This document shows positions 57,006-64,000 of a stretch of 64,000 bases of DNA, piece by piece. Every line of letters begins with the position of its first letter. Positions within the stretch are counted from its first letter, which is position 1. A program made the translations under genes and the position numbers. The stretch is from Neisseriaceae bacterium ESL0693 (GTDB taxonomy: Bacteria > Pseudomonadota > Gammaproteobacteria > Burkholderiales > Neisseriaceae): assembly GCA_029433475.1 (NCBI GenBank), contig JAQTIE010000001.1, positions 1 to 64,000 of the forward strand, written 5' to 3'. The notes under the pieces are model-generated. The model saw only the letters and a program-made list of their open reading frames with translations. It was not told the origin of the DNA and did not search any database.

Positions 57006-59279
57006 TTAATCCGTCAGTTGCTGACGCAGTTTTTTGGCCACATCGGTCATGACTTGTAAGGCGGCGATGGTTTCCGGCCAGGCGCGGGTTTTTAAGCCGC
57101 AATCGGGGTTAACCCACAGGCGCCGCTGGTCAATCACATCCAGTGCTTTGCGTAATAAATGGCTGACTTCTGCTTCAGTGGGTACGCGCGGGCTATGGAT
57201 ATCATAAACGCCGGGGCCGATGTCGTTGGGGTATTTGAATTTGACAAAGGCGTCCAGTAATTCCATGTCAGAGCGTGATGTTTCGATGGTGATGACATCG
57301 GCGTCCATGGAGACGATGGCCGGCAGTATGTCATTGAATTCTGAATAACACATGTGGGTATGAATCTGGGTGCTGTCGGCAGCATCGGTTGAGGTAAGGC
57401 GGAATGATTCACATGCCCAGGCCAGATAGTCGTCCCATTGGGCGCGTTTGAGTGGCAGGGCTTCGCGAATGGCGGGCTCATCAATCTGGATAACGCGAAT
57501 GCCGGCTTTTTCCAGATCCAAGACTTCATCATTCAGTGCCAGCGCGATTTGTTTGCATACCAGACTTAAAGGCACGTCATTGCGGACAAAGCTCCATTTC
57601 ATCATGGTCACGGGACCAGTCAGCATGCCTTTCATGGGGCGCTTGGTCAGGCTCTGGGCATAGGCAGACCAGTTGACGGTCATGGCTTTGGGGCGTGATA
57701 CGTCGCCAAAAATAATCGGCGGTTTGACGCAGCGGGAGCCGTAGCTTTGTACCCAGCCAAACTGGGTGAAACAATAGCCTTCCAGCTGTTCGCCGAAATA
57801 TTCTACCATGTCGTTGCGTTCGGCTTCGCCATGCACTAAAACGTCAATATCCAGTTTTTCCTGTACTTCAACGCAATAGGCTATTTCTTTTTTCATGGCG
57901 GTTTCATAATCAGCCGCGCTCAGATCGCCCTTTTTAAAGGCAGCACGCGCCTGCCGGATTTCGGTAGTTTGCGGAAAAGAGCCTATGGTGGTGGTGGGCA
58001 AGAGTGGCAGATGCATCCACGCTTGCTGGGCTTCTATGCGCTGGGCAAACGGGCTATGCCGCTGGTCGGCGTTGGGGCGCAGTTGGGCAACGCGGGCGGC
58101 GACGGCGTCATTATGAATCAGTTTGCTGTGCCGGCGGCTGGTGGCGGCGGCGTCTGAATCGGCCAGTATCTGCTGAATGCTGTCGCAGCCGTGCGCCAGT
58201 GCTTGTTTAATCCAGCCCAGTTCCTGCAATTTCTGGGCGGCAAAGGCCAGCCAGTTTTTGATTTCGGCGGGTAGTTTTTCTTCTACCGCCAGGTCTTGCG
58301 GGCTGTGCAGCAGCGAACAGCTGGGCGCCAGCCATAAGTTGTTGCCCAGTTTTTCGGCCACAGGTTGCAAGGTGTTGATGACTTCACGCAGGTTGGCACG
58401 CCAAACGTTGCGTCCATCAATCAGGCCAACCGACAGGATTTTGTTTTGTGGCCAGCCATCGGCAAATACGTTCAGTTGTTCGGGTGCGCGCACGCAATCA
58501 ATATGCACGCCGTGTACGGGCAGTTTTTGTAACAGGTTAAGGTGTTCGACCACACTGGCAAAATAGGTACTGATGATGATGCGGGTACCGGTAATGGCCA
58601 GTTCGCGATAGGTAGGTTCGAAGGCGGCCAGCCACTCGGGGCTGATGTCTACCGCCAGTACGGGTTCATCAATCTGAATCCAGTCAACGCCGGCATTGGC
58701 CAGTTCACGCAATAGTTTCTGGTATTGCGGCACCAGTCTGGGGAGTAAATCCAGCCGCTTTAAGCCGTCTTCTTTTTCTTTGCCCAGCCACAAGAGGCTG
58801 ATCGGCCCCAGGAGGGTGGGTTTGATGTCCTGATTCAAGGCCTGTGCTTCTTTGATCTGGGCAATCAGGCGTTCGGCATGGACGCTGAACTGGGTATCTG
58901 AATGCCATTCCGGGACGATGTAATGGTAATTGGTGTCAAACCATTTGGTCATTTCCATGGCTACCTGATCGGCATTGCCGCGCGCCAGTTCAAAGTATTG
59001 TGTCAGGCTCAGTCTGGCCGGATCAAAGCCGAAACGCGCCGGAATGGCGCCCAAGGTACATAAGGTATCCAGTACCTGATCGTAAAATGAGAAATCACCT
59101 ACCGCCAGCAGATCAACCCCGGCTGCAATCTGTGTCTGCCAGTTTTGCCGCCGGATACCGGCCGCGGTCTGGCACAGTTGTTCTTCGGTATTCTGGCCTT
59201 TCCAGAAGGCTTCTACCGCAAATTTCAATTCACGTTTGGCACCCACACGCGGATAACCTGCAAGGTGAAAGGTATTCAT
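57006..59279 (-). CDS. metE: cobalamin-independent methionine synthase
   Basis: 757 residues, the normal MetE length, with the duplicated barrel. Landmarks are [12 protein letters not shown] at the start (folate half), [10 protein letters not shown] at the second half, and the zinc ligands in HTHMCYSEF (His, Cys), with the last Cys in NPDCGLKTR. It transfers methyl from methyltetrahydrofolate-polyglutamate to homocysteine. The ATG at 59279 follows AAAGGAAAT; a GTG directly before is less likely. It is divergent from metR, the standard arrangement for regulation. Confidence 0.96.
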   Translation of the reverse strand: MNTFHLAGYPRVGAKRELKFAVEAFWKGQNTEEQLCQTAAGIRRQNWQTQIAAGVDLLAVGDFSFYDQVLDTLCTLGAIPARFGFDPARLSLTQYFELARGNADQVAMEMTKWFDTNYHYIVPEWHSDTQFSVHAERLIAQIKEAQALNQDIKPTLLGPISLLWLGKEKEDGLKRLDLLPRLVPQYQKLLRELANAGVDWIQIDEPVLAVDISPEWLAAFEPTYRELAITGTRIIISTYFASVVEHLNLLQKLPVHGVHIDCVRAPEQLNVFADGWPQNKILSVGLIDGRNVWRANLREVINTLQPVAEKLGNNLWLAPSCSLLHSPQDLAVEEKLPAEIKNWLAFAAQKLQELGWIKQALAHGCDSIQQILADSDAAATSRRHSKLIHNDAVAARVAQLRPNADQRHSPFAQRIEAQQAWMHLPLLPTTTIGSFPQTTEIRQARAAFKKGDLSAADYETAMKKEIAYCVEVQEKLDIDVLVHGEAERNDMVEYFGEQLEGYCFTQFGWVQSYGSRCVKPPIIFGDVSRPKAMTVNWSAYAQSLTKRPMKGMLTGPVTMMKWSFVRNDVPLSLVCKQIALALNDEVLDLEKAGIRVIQIDEPAIREALPLKRAQWDDYLAWACESFRLTSTDAADSTQIHTHMCYSEFNDILPAIVSMDADVITIETSRSDMELLDAFVKFKYPNDIGPGVYDIHSPRVPTEAEVSHLLRKALDVIDQRRLWVNPDCGLKTRAWPETIAALQVMTDVAKKLRQQLTD

Positions 59280-59573
59280 CACTATTTCCTTTTTATCTTT
59301 ATATTTAAGTCAGCCGGCATGATGTTGGTTTCATGACAGGCTGGATCACGATGGCTACAGTGTGCAGGAGTAAATTAGGGTCAGCAAGAGATAAATTTTG
59401 AGGTTTAACATGAATAATTTTAATTCTGGCTATTTTCAGCTATGGGGTAATATCTGTATTATCATGCTGTATTGGTGAATAACATGATATAGAAATGCGG
59501 TGGATAGCGTTTTAGTTTATGAATTTTTTTACTGTAGTTATATTTTAAAGTAATAAGCAAAGGCAGGTTGATA
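59280..59573. promoter_or_regulatory. metE-metR divergent regulatory region
   Basis: About 290 bases between divergent genes. I find no exact MetR site (TGAA-N5-TTCA). The nearest candidate is an inverted repeat GAAT-AATTTTA-ATTC at 59412-59426. Regulation by MetR with homocysteine is expected from the arrangement only. Confidence 0.4.
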
Positions 59574-60512
59574 GTGGAATCGATTGTTGAATTGCGTCAT
59601 TTACGCACTTTGCTGGCGTTAAAGGAGACCGGCAGTGTCTCACTGGCGGCTAAGCGGGTTTTTTTAACGCAGTCGGCGTTATCGCACCAGATACGGGCGT
59701 TGGAACAATATTATGGGACGGCGTTGTTTGAACGCAAATCCAGTCCGATTCATTTTACGGCGGCGGGTGAGCGCTTACTTCAGCTGGCGCGTGACATCAC
59801 GCCTTTGGTGGCAGCGGCTGAACTGGACATGACACAGATTATTGAGGGGGAGGCGGGTGAATTGCGGGTGGCAGTAGAATGCCATACGTGTTTTGACTGG
59901 CTGATTCCGGCCATGGATACCTTTCGTCCTTTGTGGCCTAAGGTGGAACTGGATATTGTGTCGGGCTTTCAGGCTGACCCGGTAGGGCTATTGCTGACCC
60001 ATCGCGCTGATCTGGCGATTGTGTCAGAATATGTGGCACAGGCAGGAATTGTGTTTCAACCGTTGTTTGCCTATGAGATGGTGGGCATTTGTGCCAAAGA
60101 TCATCCGCTGGCGGCTAAAAGTGTCTGGCAGGCGGAGGATTTTGCCGATGATACGCTGATCAGTTATCCGGTGCCCGATGATATGCTGGATTTATTGCGT
60201 AAGGTGCTGTTTCCGGCAGGGGTGAATCCGGCCAGGCGTCACAGTGAACTGACGATTGCTATTATCCAGCTGGTGGCCAGCCGGCGCGGCATTGCGGCCT
60301 TGCCTTACTGGACGGTGATGCCTTACTTGGAAAAGGGCTATGTGGTGGCGCGTCAGATTACGGATCAGACGTTACAGAGTGAACTGTATGCGGCCTTACG
60401 TGAAAGTGACGACAATAAAAGTTATCTGGATAATTTCTGTCAGATTGTGCGTGATCGCAGTTTTGCCGATCTGCCGGGGCTCAGCCCGCTTGAATTACCG
60501 GTTAAGCCCTGA
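59574..60512 (+). CDS. metR: LysR-type regulator MetR
   Basis: 312 residues from a GTG at 59574 (a TTG at 59568 is also possible). The N-terminal winged helix ELRHLRTLLALKETGSVSLA with LTQSALSHQIRALE is typical for LysR; the effector domain shows CHTCFDWLIPAMD as in MetR. It would activate metE when homocysteine is available. The downstream hydratase gene begins 33 bases later on the same strand, and so may be cotranscribed. Confidence 0.92.
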   Translation: MESIVELRHLRTLLALKETGSVSLAAKRVFLTQSALSHQIRALEQYYGTALFERKSSPIHFTAAGERLLQLARDITPLVAAAELDMTQIIEGEAGELRVAVECHTCFDWLIPAMDTFRPLWPKVELDIVSGFQADPVGLLLTHRADLAIVSEYVAQAGIVFQPLFAYEMVGICAKDHPLAAKSVWQAEDFADDTLISYPVPDDMLDLLRKVLFPAGVNPARRHSELTIAIIQLVASRRGIAALPYWTVMPYLEKGYVVARQITDQTLQSELYAALRESDDNKSYLDNFCQIVRDRSFADLPGLSPLELPVKP

Positions 60513-60545
60513 ATATTATTTTATTTTACGCTTAGGAAGTATTTT

Positions 60546-61331
60546 ATGGTCTGCCAGAAGCATCATGATCTGATTCATGCATTACTGCGCGCTCATCAGC
60601 AACAGCAGACCTTGATGATGCTGGATTATACCGACCTGGTTCAGGATTTTGACACGGCCTATCAGATTCAGTATGCGCTGACTGCGGCTAAAAATGAGCC
60701 GGTGGGTGGTTATAAGCTGGCGCTGACCACTAAAGTAGTACAAACCATCATGGGCACCACCGAGCCTTTATATGGTCAGCAGGTACAAAGCCGGATATTG
60801 TCCACCCCCGCCCAGGTTGATCTTGCTGTCATGAATCAGCCAATGATTGGTGTGACGTTGATGTTTACCGCCAAAACCGATCTTTCTGTGGGGATGAGTG
60901 ATGAGGTTTTATTGCAAAACGTGCAGATTGCCGGTGGTCTGGAAATTATTGACAGCCGCTTTGCCCATTGGTTTCCGGCGCTGAATAAATACCTGATGGT
61001 GGCCGATGATTGTGTGGGTGGTTACATGATTTGTGGTCAGCCGGTGGAAGGAAGCGATTTTTCCATCAGTGAACTCAATAGCCTGACTACTGAATTAACT
61101 TTAGACGAGCAGCGTTCGGCCAACGGACGTGCCGGCAGCGGTATGGATAGCCCGCTGCCATTGTTACAGTGGTTTTTACACAAGCTACAGCAACATCAGC
61201 ATCAATGGCGGCAAGGGCAGGTAGTGGCATCGGGGCTGTTGTTTATGCCGGTCAGCATGGGCAAAGGTGAATATTGCGCCCATTTCTCCCATCCGCGGCT
61301 GGCGCCGGTGCTTTTACATGTAGATGGCTGA
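60546..61331 (+). CDS. 2-keto-4-pentenoate hydratase-like protein
   Basis: 261 residues of the FAH/MhpD superfamily. Visible blocks are DFDTAYQIQYALTA near the N-terminus, VGGYKLALT, AGGLEIIDSRF (metal-binding Glu/Asp) and GQVVASGLLFMPV. Related enzymes hydrate 2-oxopent-4-enoate in aromatic meta-cleavage pathways. No other catabolic gene is here, so its true substrate is uncertain. AGGAAG precedes the ATG. Linkage to metR is unusual. Confidence 0.82.
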   Translation: MVCQKHHDLIHALLRAHQQQQTLMMLDYTDLVQDFDTAYQIQYALTAAKNEPVGGYKLALTTKVVQTIMGTTEPLYGQQVQSRILSTPAQVDLAVMNQPMIGVTLMFTAKTDLSVGMSDEVLLQNVQIAGGLEIIDSRFAHWFPALNKYLMVADDCVGGYMICGQPVEGSDFSISELNSLTTELTLDEQRSANGRAGSGMDSPLPLLQWFLHKLQQHQHQWRQGQVVASGLLFMPVSMGKGEYCAHFSHPRLAPVLLHVDG

Positions 61332-61459
61332 ATGATCACTGAATCAATGACCCTATCAGAAATCACAAGAGTTGATTTACAGATCATTTAAATTAAATTT
61401 TGATTGCGTGAATCGCCATTGGAAATTATAGTATTAGTTCCAAAATTTGGTAGAAAACC

Positions 61460-62707
61460 ATGATTATTACCAGAATCAGAATTGATAATTTATACTCCTT
61501 TCAAAATACTGAACTGGATTTAACCTATCCCAAAAAAATCATCGATAATCCAATTGAATATGAATATCTGCCCAGCCGTCCCAATTTCCGCTATAAACGT
61601 GTTTGTATTCTTATGGGTGCGAATGCCAGTGGCAAATCATCATTAGGCCGTGTTCTGGTGGGTATTCAAATTTTTATTGTTAGAAAAGATATTGAAGATA
61701 TTTTACTAAATGGTATCACCAATCCGGAAAAAAATAGTGTCATTGAAATTGAATTTACTTTTCCGACAGAAGAAAAACCGGCTTTTCATTATTTAAAATT
61801 GTCTTTTCGGCAAGATAACCATAAGTACCCGTGTATTACTTATGTCCAAACGCCTATTAGACAATCTGACTCTGTAGAAAGCTGCCGCCGTAAAATTCAG
61901 GATATCCTGCAAAACAAATGTAAACCAAAAAAACATAACCATTTTATTGATGGCTCAAATTCTGATCATATAAAATTTCCGGATAAGACAGAATCTGCTT
62001 TAACTCCAGAGGAATTCGCAGAATTTATAAGTACAGTTGAATTTAAAAAAATTAAGTTCGGAAATTTATTCTGGAATTATGAAATCAATGAGTATTTCAA
62101 TCAGGATTCATCACCCCAACATCATATTAATTCAGAAGATAAAGCAATACTGACACAAATTCTAAAGACTTTTGATCCGGCTATTGATAAAGTAACGGAA
62201 AATCGTAATGAAGATAATGAAATTACCGGTTTTAATATTGTATTTCATAATCAAAAAACCGTACAAATAGATACGGAAGGCGTTATCTTAAAAAACCACA
62301 CGGTTTTATCAACCGGTACTATTGAAGCCATTCATCTTAGCTGCTTCATTAATTTTGTTTTGACTACAACAAAAAGTAAACTTCATAGTGGTACTCTGTT
62401 TTTAGATGAAAAAATGGCATATACCCATGCTGAACTTGAGCGCACCATGGTCAATCTGGTCATCGCAAAAATGAACCCCTACACGCAGTTTTTTTATACC
62501 ACGCATAATTACGATATTCTGACCATGCAGTTACCGATTCATACGTTTACATTATTGAAAAAAGACGCTAATCACATAACACACTTTATCCATCCGGAAA
62601 AAAAATATAAAAAAAATGATCGCCACTTACTAAACAATATTCAAAATGACGTGTTTCATACACTACCAGATACCACTGAATTGGATAATTTATTATGGCT
62701 AGAATAA
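61460..62707 (+). CDS. AAA/ABC-type ATPase of a probable two-gene defence cassette
   Basis: 415 residues, cytosolic. Walker A GANASGKS (about 53-60) follows the typical start IRIDNLYSFQNTEL of OLD/RecF-like ATPases. An ABC signature-like VLSTGTIEAIHLS, a Walker B LFLDE (about 313-317) and an H-loop TTHNYD (about 346) complete the site. The 3-prime end overlaps the next gene by 13 bases. Fusion or pairing of such ATPases with TOPRIM nucleases is known in OLD, PARIS (AriA/AriB) and RloAB anti-phage or abortive systems. The AT-rich codon use differs from the neighbouring genes, suggesting transfer. Defence role is inferred. Confidence 0.8.
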   Translation: MIITRIRIDNLYSFQNTELDLTYPKKIIDNPIEYEYLPSRPNFRYKRVCILMGANASGKSSLGRVLVGIQIFIVRKDIEDILLNGITNPEKNSVIEIEFTFPTEEKPAFHYLKLSFRQDNHKYPCITYVQTPIRQSDSVESCRRKIQDILQNKCKPKKHNHFIDGSNSDHIKFPDKTESALTPEEFAEFISTVEFKKIKFGNLFWNYEINEYFNQDSSPQHHINSEDKAILTQILKTFDPAIDKVTENRNEDNEITGFNIVFHNQKTVQIDTEGVILKNHTVLSTGTIEAIHLSCFINFVLTTTKSKLHSGTLFLDEKMAYTHAELERTMVNLVIAKMNPYTQFFYTTHNYDILTMQLPIHTFTLLKKDANHITHFIHPEKKYKKNDRHLLNNIQNDVFHTLPDTTELDNLLWLE

Positions 62708-63216
62708 AATCTACATATCTCCTGGGAGAAGGAGATACAGAAAAAGCATTTGTTAAAGCATACGATTTTTATGGTACATTCTACGAATTTAATCCTTATA
62801 AAAAAAATTTTAAGAAAATAGTAGGTAAATTAAGAAGTAGTGATCATACGACTATAGTTTTGATCTGTGATGCCGATATAACCAATAAAGTTGAGATTGA
62901 GAAGTTTCGTCAAAATTTAAAATTAATAAAAAAATACAGTCAACAATTTATTTTACTTATTCAGTTTAAATGTCTTGAAGATGAATTGGTTTTTTGCAGC
63001 AATCTGAAAAACAAAAATGAGTTATGCAGAACTTTTAACGTTGGTAGTATCGATAAATTAAAAATGACAATAAACAAAATCAGCAATCTGAAAAAGCATT
63101 TAGATCAGTGTGATTTTGATCTTAATAAATATGCCTCCCGTTATGAAAAGGCAGAACACTTAAAAGAATTTCATTTACATTGCCAACCATTCCATCCAGA
63201 TTTACTGATAAAATAA
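62695..63216 (+). CDS. small TOPRIM/RloB-like partner protein
   Basis: 173 residues, overlapping the ATPase gene by 13 bases, so probably translated together. The start YLLGEGDTEKAFV (Glu at about 12) and the later ICDADI (Asp 59, Asp 61) form the acidic E...DxD pattern of TOPRIM folds, also seen in RloB and AriB. The C-terminal half is helical and basic (KKYSQQF, KLKMTINKISNLKKHLD). In known systems the partner is a nuclease or tRNase released or activated by the ATPase on phage attack. I infer a similar role; no closer family is certain. Confidence 0.68.
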   Translation: MARIKSTYLLGEGDTEKAFVKAYDFYGTFYEFNPYKKNFKKIVGKLRSSDHTTIVLICDADITNKVEIEKFRQNLKLIKKYSQQFILLIQFKCLEDELVFCSNLKNKNELCRTFNVGSIDKLKMTINKISNLKKHLDQCDFDLNKYASRYEKAEHLKEFHLHCQPFHPDLLIK

Positions 63217-63419
63217 AAAAACTGAATGCCAAATCGGCACATTATCCGAATACCGAAACAGGCCAAAAGAATAAACAGGCAACCGCTATCCTTATATAAT
63301 ATACATGTATATGGAGGTACACAGATTACTTTCAGACAACTGCATTATAAAATCTTATTTACCTGTATTAATCTACATCACAGGCAGTTTTTTTCATTAT
63401 GATCAGCTACAATAAACGC
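63217..63419. other. intergenic region with uvrD promoter area
   Basis: A TATAAT lies near 63296, and an inverted repeat TATACATGTATA near 63302-63313. The latter does not match the CTG-N10-CAG LexA box. No good -35 was found. Confidence 0.35.
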
Positions 63420-64000
63420 ATGGATACCTCTTCTCATCGTTTATTAACCGGATTGAATCCGGAGCAGCTGACTGCCGTGACCTGGCCGCCGCAGGCGGCG
63501 CTGGTACTGGCGGGTGCCGGCAGTGGTAAAACCCGGGTACTCACCACGCGTATTGCCTGGTTATTACAAACAGGCCAGGCCAGTGTGCACAGTATTCTGG
63601 CGGTTACTTTTACCAATAAAGCCGCCCGCGAAATGCAGACCCGTCTGGGTGCGCTATTGCCGATCTCGGTACGCGCCATGTGGCTGGGTACGTTTCACGG
63701 CCTTTGTCACCGGTTTTTGCGTCTGCATCATCAAGAGGCCAGTCTGCCCAAAGCATTCCAGATTCTGGACAGTGCCGATCAGCTGGGACTGATCAAACGT
63801 TTACTGAAACAATTGAATATTGCAGATACGGTGATCGCGCCGCGTACGCTGCAAGGCTTTATTAATGCGCAGAAAGAAGCCGGTTTGCGTGCGTCTGAAC
63901 TATCAGGCAAAGACCCGTTTGAAGTACAGATGATTGAATGCTATGCCGCCTATGATGCTTTGTGTCAGCAAGAGGGTGTGGTGGATTTTGCTGAACTGAT
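63420..64000 (+). CDS. uvrD: UvrD/Rep-type helicase (3-prime part outside window)
   Basis: The first 193 codons are visible. LNPEQLTAV (Q-motif), Walker A AGAGSGKT (31-38), TFTNKAAREM (motif Ia) and GTFHGLCHRFLR (motif Ic) define a superfamily 1A helicase. UvrD unwinds DNA in nucleotide excision and mismatch repair. The motif order and short N-terminus fit UvrD better than Rep or PcrA, but the distinction is not certain. The gene reads through the window edge. Confidence 0.9.
   Translation, partial: MDTSSHRLLTGLNPEQLTAVTWPPQAALVLAGAGSGKTRVLTTRIAWLLQTGQASVHSILAVTFTNKAAREMQTRLGALLPISVRAMWLGTFHGLCHRFLRLHHQEASLPKAFQILDSADQLGLIKRLLKQLNIADTVIAPRTLQGFINAQKEAGLRASELSGKDPFEVQMIECYAAYDALCQQEGVVDFAEL

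Noticed and set aside
63302..63313. Palindrome before uvrD as a LexA box
   Set aside because: TATACATGTATA lacks the CTG...CAG ends required for a LexA site.
1..64000. Neisseria-type DNA uptake sequences
   Set aside because: I looked for GCCGTCTGAA and the AGGC(A/T)GCCTGAA or AGGCTACCTGAA dialects and saw no repeated match; only isolated partial matches inside genes.

Overview
The window looks like a chromosome segment of a Neisseriaceae-type betaproteobacterium. The best pointers are the BirA-CoaX fusion followed by an SPOR protein (an arrangement known from Neisseria), an MhpD-like/MetR/MetE neighbourhood, and polymorphic-toxin loci of the kind common in host-associated members of the family. 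I cannot name the genus. I saw no dense DNA-uptake sequence of the Neisseria type, and no tRNA, rRNA, CRISPR array or complete insertion sequence.

Layout. (1) 1-10.3 kb, minus strand: a secretion/adhesion operon. It encodes an SdrD-like/DUF11 surface protein, a secreted rhodanese-fold protein without the catalytic cysteine, a 1259-residue multi-domain secreted protein, and a Sec-type Rhs/YD-repeat protein that runs off the left edge. (2) 11-18.5 kb, plus strand: amino-acid metabolism. It holds an Ldh-family oxidoreductase, an aspartate:proton symporter-like permease, a tiny leader ORF coupled to aspT, aspD and a LysE-family exporter. AspT plus AspD form the classical aspartate-in/alanine-out decarboxylation cycle that yields proton motive force. 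(3) 18.6-22.3 kb, minus strand: a T6SS-type PAAR protein, a putative effector, and four tandem single-pass membrane proteins (probable immunity proteins), with leftover copies of the effector's C-terminus between them.

(4) 22.7-33.6 kb, minus strand: a surface-polysaccharide locus (galE, initiating sugar transferase, GT2, Stealth phosphotransferase, DXD glycosyltransferase, flippase). It is tightly packed behind the SPOR protein and birA-coaX; mrp/apbC and a small membrane protein lie further upstream. (5) 34-47.7 kb: housekeeping and metabolic genes (FadL-type porin, type II NADH dehydrogenase, L-lactate dehydrogenase, quinoprotein glucose dehydrogenase, homoserine kinase, cystine/dicarboxylate-type symporter), interrupted by a Panacea-type toxin-antitoxin pair and decayed genes.

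(6) 47.8-54.4 kb: an accessory, decaying region. It contains gene remnants, a second array of small two-helix membrane proteins (one frameshifted, two identical in protein sequence) separated by remnants of another effector C-terminus, and a 1.09-kb tandem duplication carrying an 88-residue protein. (7) 54.7-64 kb: quinone reductase-like flavoprotein, zinc alcohol dehydrogenase, metE with divergent metR, an MhpD-like hydratase, a two-gene AAA ATPase/TOPRIM-like cassette that may be an anti-phage system, and the start of uvrD.

The strongest discovery candidates are the two immunity arrays with vestigial effector tails, the ATPase/TOPRIM-like pair, and the Rhs operon with its inactive rhodanese.
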